Assembly (NCBI GenBank): GCA_002714465.1
Contig: PAXL01000043.1
Span: forward strand, 1-22,207
Origin: Gemmatimonadota bacterium
GTDB taxonomy: Bacteria > Latescibacterota > UBA2968
Direction of reading: 5' to 3'
Length of the DNA: 22,207 nt
Shown here: one piece after another, positions 15,141 through 22,207 of the stretch
Layout: every line of letters starts with the position of its first letter
Position numbering within the stretch: the stretch's first letter is position 1
The notes under the pieces: generated by a model
Told to the model about the DNA's origin: nothing
What the model saw: the letters and a program-made list of their open reading frames with translations, nothing else
The model's database searches: none
Translations under genes and position numbers: made by a program

Positions 15141-17360
15141 TTATCCGCTCTGGCTCAGCATGACGGTCGCGCAGGACGTGTCGCGTGCGATCTGGACAGC
15201 CAGATCTCCAAATGCTTTGTGGTGACGGTTAATCCGTTGCAGTCCCAGAATAGCCAAGTCGCTGTTTGCGGCGTATCGCTTGATTTCGTCGACTACAGAG
15301 TCGCTCAAGCTGACTTCGTATTTGCTTCCTGGAGCCTTGTCTTGTGCGATTCGGCCCACCTCGTTCCGTGCCCGCCTGATGTCGGTTTCTGAGGACCCTG
15401 TCGGCAGGATCCGCAGGAACGTCATTTTAGGATTCTGATTCCTTCGAAGACTCCCGAGGAATCGAGCCCGTTGGATGTCGTGTGTTCCGTGTCCGCCAAC
15501 GGGTACGATGACCCGTTTCACTCGGGACAGATTCCAATCCGGTGGTGCCCGAAGTAGCGCGACGTCGCAATCGACAGAGCTGATCAGGTTTTCGAGGGGA
15601 GTTCCGACGTTCTCTTCCGTGATCTGCTGAAAGCCCAGTAGGATTCCTTCGCAGCGGTGTTCCCGCGATACCCGTCCGATCTCCGACCAAGGTGCGGGGG
15701 CGACAGTGATCAGAGCTTCGGGTGAGAGGTCCTCCGAGAATGAGGCCACGAGACTTTCACGGATCACGGCTTCTGCGTCGAGGAGTTGATGAGGAGGTTC
15801 ACCCGGTTCCCACGACTCGGGAGGGGTCACCACAGAAAGCAGAAGGACGCGTCCGATACCGGGAGGCGCCAGTGCACTTGCGACCCCGACCATGGCTGCC
15901 GCGTTCGCTGGGTTGGCGATCGGTACGAGAACGAGCGGGCTCTTGCCCCGCAGCTGTAAAAGACGTGGGTCGATCGCCTCCGCGGCGGCGTCGACTACCT
16001 GTGCACGACGTGAAAACAGGAAAAGGTAGAGTGTGCCGCCGAGGGCAAGCCAGACCAAGACGATCAGGCCGGCCGACGGGACCGTGACCCCCTGGAATAG
16101 GGACAGCGCCGCACACGTGAGGGCGCCGACAATGGGTACGGCCGGGAAGAATGGGGCTCGGACGCCCTCCCCCGGTGAGTCACTGCGTTTGCGCGCCAAA
16201 ATGGTCGTGATGTGTACGAGAGCAAAGGAGACCAGAAAGATCAGACTGGCGGCGGCACCAGCCACGCCAACGTTCGGGATCGCAATAACGATAGTGACTA
16301 CGAACAGAGCCGTTAGCAGGATCGCCTGGGCCGGTGTGCCCCGCTCGGTGATGTGTGCGAGGAAGTGAGGCAGTGTGCGGTCACGAGCCATCGCAAGGGC
16401 AACCCGGGACGCTGCAAAGAGGTTTGCTTGGAGGGCGGAGAGCATCGAGAGGGTCGCTGCGATGACGACAAGCCAGAATCCGACGGGGCCCAAGAAGTTC
16501 AAAGCCGCGGTCGCTATGATCGTTTCCGGATGCTTCTGACTCATCGTCTGGATTGTCTCACCCGGAGTCACGCCGACCGTGGAGACCACGAGAAGGAGGG
16601 GCACATAAATGGCTATGGCGATCCCGAGTGAATAGAGCATCGCACGAGGAAGGGTGCGGCGTGGATCGCGGACCTCGCCTGCCACGGCCGCAACAAGATC
16701 GTACCCCTGGAGCGCGATGAAGGAGAAGCCCATGGACTGAAGGAGTCCGACTGATCCACCGGCGAAGAAGGGGGACAGCATCGGACGTATCTCTGCCACC
16801 TGGTGTTGGCTGAGCGCCCAGAGGCCGCCCGCGATCAGGATTCCGAAGACGACGATCTTGCCTACCGTTTCCCACTGCCCGCCGCCGGCACTTGTGCGGA
16901 TGAGGCCGATCGAGTAGATCACGACGGGCGCAAGAGACAGCAGAAGGACAGCAGATCGTTCCTCCAGCCAGGCGTGAGCCAGTCCGGCACTACTGAGGAT
17001 CTCTTTGAGCAGAAGGATGGCGTAGGCCGCGAAACCGAGCGCATACAGGACGGCCGCCACGATCGATGCAAACCAAACGATCCACCCGACACCGAAGGCC
17101 GACCGGATGGTCAACACCTTCTTGGCGAAGGTGTATGTCCCACCGGATTCGGGAAAGGCTGTTGACATCTCTGAGAAGCTCGCGATAGCGAGCAACGCGA
17201 TGACGCCGTTGAGTATGAATGCGAGGATGGCACTTGGGCCCGCGGCCGTGAAGGCGACACCGGCGAGCGCGAGGATACCTCCACCGACTATCGCGCCGAC
17301 ACCCAGACTTGTTGCCCCCATGAGGCCAATCGTGCGCCTTTGGTCTTCGATAGAATTCAC
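15141..17360 (-). CDS. APC-family permease fused to tandem universal-stress-protein domains
   Basis: 739 residues. Residues 10-450 form about twelve membrane segments of the amino acid-polyamine-organocation superfamily, with the substrate-loop motif GAIVGGGI (22-29), PESGGTYTF (70-78) and the GYDLVAAVAGEVRDPRR stretch (219-235) typical of cationic amino-acid transporter-like proteins. Residues about 472-605 and 614-739 look like two USP-type alpha/beta domains (SPLVLVPIANP; VKRVIVPVGGHG; SDLAILGLQR), which often bind ATP. The GTG start is the only reasonable one before an upstream stop. It begins the minus-strand unit with the unknown protein, sulfatase and BNR protein. Amino acids, amino sugars or another organic cation are possible substrates; context does not decide. 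Confidence 0.88.
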   Translation of the reverse strand: MNSIEDQRRTIGLMGATSLGVGAIVGGGILALAGVAFTAAGPSAILAFILNGVIALLAIASFSEMSTAFPESGGTYTFAKKVLTIRSAFGVGWIVWFASIVAAVLYALGFAAYAILLLKEILSSAGLAHAWLEERSAVLLLSLAPVVIYSIGLIRTSAGGGQWETVGKIVVFGILIAGGLWALSQHQVAEIRPMLSPFFAGGSVGLLQSMGFSFIALQGYDLVAAVAGEVRDPRRTLPRAMLYSLGIAIAIYVPLLLVVSTVGVTPGETIQTMSQKHPETIIATAALNFLGPVGFWLVVIAATLSMLSALQANLFAASRVALAMARDRTLPHFLAHITERGTPAQAILLTALFVVTIVIAIPNVGVAGAAASLIFLVSFALVHITTILARKRSDSPGEGVRAPFFPAVPIVGALTCAALSLFQGVTVPSAGLIVLVWLALGGTLYLFLFSRRAQVVDAAAEAIDPRLLQLRGKSPLVLVPIANPANAAAMVGVASALAPPGIGRVLLLSVVTPPESWEPGEPPHQLLDAEAVIRESLVASFSEDLSPEALITVAPAPWSEIGRVSREHRCEGILLGFQQITEENVGTPLENLISSVDCDVALLRAPPDWNLSRVKRVIVPVGGHGTHDIQRARFLGSLRRNQNPKMTFLRILPTGSSETDIRRARNEVGRIAQDKAPGSKYEVSLSDSVVDEIKRYAANSDLAILGLQRINRHHKAFGDLAVQIARDTSCATVMLSQSG

Positions 17361-17417
17361 AAGCTCAAAGATGGCACAAAACGAGGAACTCAGGTAGCCC
17401 GTTCAGTCTACTTGAAA

Positions 17418-17438
17418 GCTTGCGGTATTTGTGCAAGC
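17418..17438. promoter_or_regulatory. Inverted repeat in the permease/transporter divergent promoter region
   Basis: GCTTGC (17418-17423) and GCAAGC (17433-17438) form a perfect dyad with 9 bases between, a 15-base centre-to-centre spacing suited to a dimeric regulator. It lies in the 155-base gap between two divergent transporter genes, about 60 bases upstream of the permease start and 80 bases upstream of the DUF6785-like start. Chance occurrence cannot be excluded. Confidence 0.3.
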
Positions 17439-17515
17439 CCCTTGAATTGTGCGTGCTGCGATTCGGGAACAGCTTCATCTGTCTCGCCTGTCACCCAATA
17501 TCTCTTGGACGAACG

Positions 17516-19474
17516 ATGGCAATATCCGCAACTCAGCAGATCCATGGCCCCGCCACGAATGCTGTCACGCTTCGTGCGATGATCCTGGCGGTAGTAACTG
17601 TCCTGGTCAGTGTGCTTTGGGATGAGTGGAATCCTTATTATATGGACGGTTCCAACATCAGCCGGAGCCACTTTCCCCTCGCTTTCCTCCTGCCGTATCT
17701 GCTGCTGTGCGTTGCGAATGTCGCTGTTCATCGCCTGATTCCGGGCGGTGGCCTGAGTAAACCAGAGCTTGTCGTGATTCTCGGGACGGGGTTGATCGCG
17801 ATTTCGGTCGCCTACGACGGTATCACAGGGCAGACGATCGGTATCATCGCCGGACCTTTCTACTTCGCCACCGCAGAGAATCGTTGGAGCATCTTCATAC
17901 ATGACCACATCCCGATTTGGCTCGTTCCGTCGAATGACCGCGGGGAGATGGATCTGTTCTATGAAGGGGTGCCACCCGGCCAGTCTCCGATGCTCGACGT
18001 TTGGACGACACCACTCTTCTGGTGGACCTGTCTGATCGCTGCTCTTGCCTTCGCTGTTTTTTGTCTCGTGGTCATGCTCAGGAAACAGTGGATCCAGAAC
18101 GAACGGCTGTCCTATCCGCTTGTTGAAGTTGGCGATATTTTCTCCGAAACACAGTCTGGCGGAAGCTTACAGACCGTGCTTCGCTCTCCTGTGTTCTGGA
18201 TCGGTTTCGGATTCGTGATGAGTCTGAAGCTGTGGAACATAGCCTCTTATTTCACTCCTGCGTTTCCGTTTATCTCGATCGAAGGACAACGGTTCACGGC
18301 GGTCCCGGACTTCCCGGTATTAATCACACGTGTGAGCTTCTACGCCATCGGATTTGGATATTTCGCTCGTCTGGAGGTGCTCCTGAGTGTCTGGTTCTTC
18401 ATACTACTAACGGCGACCGAGGTTTTCGCGTTCAACAAGTTTGGCTACAGCCTTGGTGCGGCACCCTCCCAGTGGGGAAGCCAGGCACTCGGTTACCAGA
18501 GCCTAGGTGCGCTCCTGTTTCTCGCGGCTTGGAGTCTGTGGATGGCCAGACGTCATCTCCGTGATGTCTGGGCACGCGCTGTTCACAGTGATATAACCGT
18601 GGACGACTCGCAGGAGTTACTCTCGTACCGAAGCGCATTCGTCGGATTTGTCGGATCGATCGTTTTTGTCGCGGCTTGGCTCTACACGGCAGGCATGGAT
18701 CTTTGGGTGCTTGTCGTTTTCCTTCCGGTCTCTTTCCTGGCGTATCTGGGCCTTGCCCGAGTCGTCGCGGAACTCGGACTTGCGTATGTCTACTGTCCCG
18801 TGCAGCCGACGAGCTTGATGGTCAAGGTATTCGGCGCGTCTGTACTTGGGCCGGCCAGTGTGACGATGCTGTCGCTCTCGAAGTCTTTCGAGGGTATCGG
18901 AAAAGGGTTCCTGATGCCCGCCTTTGCGCAGGCCGTCAAGGCTGTCGATGGCGTTGTCCGGCCGAGACGCATCACGCTTGTCATCTGGCTTGCCCTTGGT
19001 CTTGGGTACGCGATCTCAGTTGTGGACACTCTCTACATCGGATACAATTACGGGGCATACAACCTGGGAAACATGGGGCTCAAGAAGGCCGCGCCGTCTG
19101 CCTTTAATCGTGCCGTGTCAGAGATTTTGAACCCCACACCCTTCGGGGGTAATGGGCGAGCACTTTGGATGGGTATCGGTGCAATCGCCATGGCCATATT
19201 GACGCTTATCCGCTACCGGATGCCAACGTGGCCGTTGCACCCGATTGGACTCGCGCTGCAGGGTAGCTATGGTCTTACGAAGACGTGGATGTCGATTTTC
19301 TTCGCGTGGTTTTTCAAGACGACCCTGATATCTTTAGGAGGATCGGCCCTCTACAAGCGGGGTAAGCCCTTCTTTATCGGTCTGATAGTTGCCCAAGCCG
19401 TGAGTACGGCTTTGGTTTTTGTCGTCGACTGGTTCTGGTTCCCGGCGCAAGGTCACAACGTTCACAACTATTGA
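17516..19474 (+). CDS. DUF6785/DUF6784-like multispanning membrane transporter
   Basis: 652-residue protein with roughly 12-14 hydrophobic segments. I recognise the architecture as the DUF6785 (N-terminal) plus DUF6784 (C-terminal) type, distantly similar to the oligopeptide-transporter (OPT) superfamily and common beside carbohydrate genes in PVC-group genomes. Typical features are NISRSHFPLAFLLPYLLL near 43-60, FYFATAENRW near 123-132, an FYEGVPPGQ loop, LRKQWIQNERLSYPL near 191-205, and a C-terminal RYRMPTWPLHPIG with GKPFFIGLIV near the end. I start at ATG 17516; a TTG 96 bases upstream would add an implausible Cys-rich stretch. KduD follows after 71 bases and heparinase-like lyase after that, so import of uronate oligosaccharides or monomers is a reasonable inference. 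Confidence 0.82.
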   Translation: MAISATQQIHGPATNAVTLRAMILAVVTVLVSVLWDEWNPYYMDGSNISRSHFPLAFLLPYLLLCVANVAVHRLIPGGGLSKPELVVILGTGLIAISVAYDGITGQTIGIIAGPFYFATAENRWSIFIHDHIPIWLVPSNDRGEMDLFYEGVPPGQSPMLDVWTTPLFWWTCLIAALAFAVFCLVVMLRKQWIQNERLSYPLVEVGDIFSETQSGGSLQTVLRSPVFWIGFGFVMSLKLWNIASYFTPAFPFISIEGQRFTAVPDFPVLITRVSFYAIGFGYFARLEVLLSVWFFILLTATEVFAFNKFGYSLGAAPSQWGSQALGYQSLGALLFLAAWSLWMARRHLRDVWARAVHSDITVDDSQELLSYRSAFVGFVGSIVFVAAWLYTAGMDLWVLVVFLPVSFLAYLGLARVVAELGLAYVYCPVQPTSLMVKVFGASVLGPASVTMLSLSKSFEGIGKGFLMPAFAQAVKAVDGVVRPRRITLVIWLALGLGYAISVVDTLYIGYNYGAYNLGNMGLKKAAPSAFNRAVSEILNPTPFGGNGRALWMGIGAIAMAILTLIRYRMPTWPLHPIGLALQGSYGLTKTWMSIFFAWFFKTTLISLGGSALYKRGKPFFIGLIVAQAVSTALVFVVDWFWFPAQGHNVHNY

Positions 19475-19545
19475 TCCAAAATCTGGTAGCTGGCAGACTC
19501 AATCAGCAGGACTGTCGAAAACTGTGAGTGGGTGGGAAGGAAGCG

Positions 19546-20313
19546 ATGAGTATACTCAAAACGTTCAACCTGTCGGGTAAGACTGCCTTGGTCACCGGCT
19601 GTCGGCGCGGGATAGGACGCGGCTTAGCACAAGCAGTTGCGGAAGCGGGGGCAGATGTAGTTGGGGTCAGCGCGTCGCTCGAGTCTTCGGGGAGCGATGT
19701 GGAAGCGGATGTCACGTCTGCTGGTCGAGCTTTCAGCGGATACGCTTGTGACTTTACCGATCGGGACAGTCTCTATGCGTTCGTCGAACGGGTCAAGGTG
19801 AACCATCAGATCGATATCCTTGTGAATAATGCGGGTACGATACTCCGACAGCCAGCAGCGGAGCATCCCGACGAATACTGGGACAAGGTGATCGAGGTGA
19901 ATCTGAATGCCCAGTTCATCCTTGCTCGAGAATTCGGGAAAGACATGTTGGCGCGTGGGTCGGGCAAGATCGTCTTCACAGCGTCGCTGCTGAGCTTCCA
20001 GGGTGGGATCACCGTGCCGGGCTATGCCGCGAGCAAAGGTGGAATCGCTACGCTGACGATGGCGCTTTCGAACGAGTGGGCCGGTCAGGGCGTGAATGTC
20101 AATGCGATCGCGCCAGGCTACATCGCGACAGACAACACACGGGCTCTCCAGGACGACGCGACACGCACAGAGCAGATTCTGGCGCGAGTCCCCGCAGGGC
20201 GTTGGGGGAGTCCAGACGACTTGAAAGGCGCGGTCGTCTTCCTGTGTTCAGATGCTTCAAGCTTTGTGAACGGTGTGGTCCTGCCGGTCGATGGCGGATG
20301 GATGGGCAGATGA
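19546..20313 (+). CDS. kduD: KduD-like short-chain dehydrogenase (2-dehydro-3-deoxy-D-gluconate 5-dehydrogenase)
   Basis: 255-residue classical SDR. It has the NAD-binding motif TGCRRGIG (17-24), NNAG (94-97), and catalytic Ser147, Tyr160 and Lys164. Several stretches are near-diagnostic of KduD: SLLSFQGGITVPGYAASK (147-164), NVNAIAPGYIATDNTRAL (184-201), PAGRWGSPDDL (216-226), and the C-terminus DGGWMGR. KduD reduces 2,5-diketo-3-deoxygluconate to 2-keto-3-deoxygluconate in catabolism of unsaturated uronates released by lyases. I use ATG at 19546, with GGGAAGGAA just upstream, rather than the earlier in-frame GTG at 19528. KduI is absent from the window. Another SDR specificity, such as gluconate 5-dehydrogenase, remains possible. 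Confidence 0.85.
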   Translation: MSILKTFNLSGKTALVTGCRRGIGRGLAQAVAEAGADVVGVSASLESSGSDVEADVTSAGRAFSGYACDFTDRDSLYAFVERVKVNHQIDILVNNAGTILRQPAAEHPDEYWDKVIEVNLNAQFILAREFGKDMLARGSGKIVFTASLLSFQGGITVPGYAASKGGIATLTMALSNEWAGQGVNVNAIAPGYIATDNTRALQDDATRTEQILARVPAGRWGSPDDLKGAVVFLCSDASSFVNGVVLPVDGGWMGR

Positions 20314-20354
20314 AATCTGCACGCTGAGGAGTAACCGACACCCCAAGGTCTGTG

Positions 20355-20384
20355 GCTCCCATGGTAGATGTATGGGAGCTTTTT
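20355..20384 (+). terminator. Rho-independent terminator after kduD
   Basis: GCTCCCAT (20355-20362) pairs perfectly with ATGGGAGC (20372-20379) around a 9-base loop and is followed directly by TTTTT (20380-20384). It lies 42 bases after the kduD stop and separates transporter-kduD from the lyase gene. Confidence 0.85.
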
Positions 20385-20480
20385 CTCTATGTGAACCCTT
20401 CATGCTTCGTTTTATCGTTCTGTGCGTGTATGCGTAGAGTGTCGATCGGAATCGGATATTAATATGAAAGGTTGCGCACC

Positions 20481-22207
20481 ATGCTTTCTGAAATCTATAC
20501 GGTCGCGAAGCTCAAGGAAGTGCTGGCCGATGCGTGGCATCCGTATCCGAAGGCCAGGGAACGCGAGAGATGGGACGCCTTGCCTGAGGGGCTGAGACAG
20601 GTCTATGTCGCACGTGGCGAATCTGTGCTTGACCAGGAATGGTCGATTATCTCCGCCTCTCTCTTCCTCGATTTCGCGAGAACGGGTAATCGGACACGTT
20701 TCCAGGCTGAACGGAATAAACGACGAAAGGCTCTGGGTCAGCTCTTGCTTGCCGAGTGCGTGGAAGGCAAGGGCAGATTCCTAGACCAGATCGTCAACGG
20801 CGTCTGGGCGACGTGCGAGGAGACCTACTGGGGCGTGCCCGCACACCTCAGTCTGCAAGAGGCAGGGCGAGGTCTGCCCGATGCGGCTGAGCCGACCGTG
20901 GACCTTTTCGTGGCGGAGACCTCGGCACTGCTGGCCTGGACACATTACTTGATCGATAAGAGCCTGGACGAAGTGTCGCCTCTGGTGCGCCCACGGATCG
21001 AGCTCGAGATAGATCGACGTATGCTGACGCCACTGCTCGAACGGGAAGACTTCTGGTGGATGGGTCTGAAACCAAGGCCCGATGGTCGTCGCGTCAACAA
21101 CTGGAACCCCTGGATCAACTCGAACTGGCTGACCTCGTTCCTTCTGATCGAGAGAGACCGGGATCGGCGAGCGGCAGGGGTGGCGAAGAGCGTCCGGTCG
21201 CTTGATCAGTTTATCGAACCCTACCCCGTCGATGGCGGCTGTGACGAGGGGGCGGGTTACTGGGGAAGGGCAGGCGCGTCTCTGTTCGACTGTCTCGAGA
21301 TGCTTGAAAGTGCGACAGGTGAGTCCATAGACTTGTTCGGCAGCGAGCAGATCAGGAACATGGGTAGCTTCATATACAAGGCGAATATCCACGAACGCTA
21401 CTTTGTGAATTTCGCAGATGCCCCAGTCATGACGATACCGGTTCCGTCAATCCTTTTCCGCTTCGGCAAGCGTGTAGACGACGAACAACTTGTGGCGCAA
21501 GGAGCCTGGTTCGCCGAACACGGAAAGCTTTCTGAGAAGGGATTCGACGACAGCGTGGCGAGACAGCTTCCTGCTCTGTTCACTTCAAAAGAGCTCTTCA
21601 GGACGTCTGGCGAGCAGCCGCTGCCTCGAGACGCCTGGTTCCCGGATCTTGAGGTCGCGATGGCCAGGATCAAGGAAGGATCGGCGGAAGGTTTCTTTGT
21701 GGCGGCGAAAGGAGGTACGAACGCTGAAAGCCACAACCACAACGATGTCGGCAATTTCGTTGTGTTCACGGAGGGCAAGCCGCTTCTGATTGATACGGGT
21801 GTCGAGCCGTATACAGCGAAGAATTCGAGCCCTCAGCGGTATGATATCTGGACGATGAATTCGAATCATCACAACCTGCCTGAGGTAAACGGACAGACAC
21901 AGCAGCCTGGGTTCGAGTTCGCGGCCAAGGAGGTCACCTATGAGCATTCAGAGGATCGCATGATGTTTACGCTGGACATTTCCGATGCCTACCCCTCTGC
22001 CGCAGGCCTCGAGTCGTGGAAACGCACGGTTAGTCTTGAGCGGGATTCAGGCGTGACGATTGAGGACTCGGCGAACTTTGCGTCGAATGGTGCCACGGTC
22101 GTGATGCATCTGATGACAGCGTGCGACGTCGAGGTCGCCGATGGCAAGTTGAAGCTGAATGAGGCGCCGATGACCGACGGACGCGTGACGGGCAAAGCAG
22201 AGATCGT
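20481..22207 (+). CDS. Heparinase II/III-like polysaccharide lyase (3' truncated by window end)
   Basis: Open from ATG 20481 to the window edge: 575 codons without a stop, probably most of a 620-680-residue protein. Predicted alpha/alpha-toroid plus beta-sandwich lyase (PF07940 type) acting on uronate-containing glycans. Visible motifs are NNWNPWINSNW (206-216), DGGCDEGAGYW (251-261), HERYFVNFADA (304-314), SHNHNDVGNF (417-426) and NHHNLPEVNG (462-471). The last two are the hallmark of the heparinase II/III domain, with His418/His420 and His463/His464 as likely metal or catalytic residues. There is no signal peptide. AAAGG lies nine bases before the ATG, and the palindromic ATATTAATAT (20456-20465) may belong to the promoter. 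Substrate subfamily (PL12, PL15, PL17, PL21, PL33) cannot be set by eye. Confidence 0.85.
   Translation, partial: MLSEIYTVAKLKEVLADAWHPYPKARERERWDALPEGLRQVYVARGESVLDQEWSIISASLFLDFARTGNRTRFQAERNKRRKALGQLLLAECVEGKGRFLDQIVNGVWATCEETYWGVPAHLSLQEAGRGLPDAAEPTVDLFVAETSALLAWTHYLIDKSLDEVSPLVRPRIELEIDRRMLTPLLEREDFWWMGLKPRPDGRRVNNWNPWINSNWLTSFLLIERDRDRRAAGVAKSVRSLDQFIEPYPVDGGCDEGAGYWGRAGASLFDCLEMLESATGESIDLFGSEQIRNMGSFIYKANIHERYFVNFADAPVMTIPVPSILFRFGKRVDDEQLVAQGAWFAEHGKLSEKGFDDSVARQLPALFTSKELFRTSGEQPLPRDAWFPDLEVAMARIKEGSAEGFFVAAKGGTNAESHNHNDVGNFVVFTEGKPLLIDTGVEPYTAKNSSPQRYDIWTMNSNHHNLPEVNGQTQQPGFEFAAKEVTYEHSEDRMMFTLDISDAYPSAAGLESWKRTVSLERDSGVTIEDSANFASNGATVVMHLMTACDVEVADGKLKLNEAPMTDGRVTGKAEI

Noticed and set aside
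17420..17515. TTG-initiated N-terminal extension of the DUF6785-like transporter
   Set aside because: The extra 32 residues are Cys-rich and polar, overlap the likely promoter dyad, and are not typical of the family. ATG 17516 gives the expected N-terminus.
20781..21392. 203-codon minus-strand frame inside the heparinase-like gene
   Set aside because: The opposite strand carries an uninterrupted 575-codon lyase with diagnostic motifs, so this is a shadow.

Overview
This 22.2 kb window comes from a GC-moderate bacterial chromosome with two unrelated halves. Gene content (leaderless polysaccharide lyases, a formylglycine sulfatase, a DUF6785-type transporter, many GTG/TTG starts, a MtaA/URO-D-like remnant) resembles Latescibacterota, Planctomycetota or Lentisphaerota. 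That placement is an inference from gene families, not from a marker gene. No rRNA, tRNA, CRISPR array, transposase or integrase was seen.

Bases 92-8577 (all minus strand) are a complete phosphate-starvation locus transcribed pstS - phoU::ArsC-like - pstC - pstA - pstB2 - pstB1, a terminator, a broken gene remnant, then phoB - phoR. A Pho-box-like element (two CTGTAAC repeats 11 bp apart) lies upstream of pstS at promoter distance. Two features are unusual. There are two adjacent, non-identical PstB ATPases whose nucleotide-site motifs are degenerate in complementary ways. PhoU carries a C-terminal low-molecular-weight phosphatase/ArsC-like domain that has lost its catalytic Cys and Arg.

Bases 8578-22207 are an accessory polysaccharide-utilisation region in three transcription units. 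Plus strand: a PL8-fold lyase and a tiny zinc-ribbon protein (8946-11495). Minus strand, converging on it: APC permease-USP fusion, unknown beta-rich protein, sulfatase, BNR beta-propeller (17360-11632). Plus strand, diverging from the permease: DUF6785-like transporter, KduD-like dehydrogenase, terminator, heparinase II/III-like lyase running off the window (17516-22207).

The second half reads as a pathway for a sulfated, uronate-containing glycan. Oligosaccharide enters by a membrane carrier, is desulfated and cleaved by lyases, and the unsaturated uronate product is channelled through KduD towards 2-keto-3-deoxygluconate. None of the four predicted glycan enzymes has a recognisable signal peptide, and no SusC/SusD pair is present. 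The locus therefore looks like an intracellular, import-first degradation system. KduI, KDG kinase, sulfatase-maturing enzyme and a regulator are not in the window.
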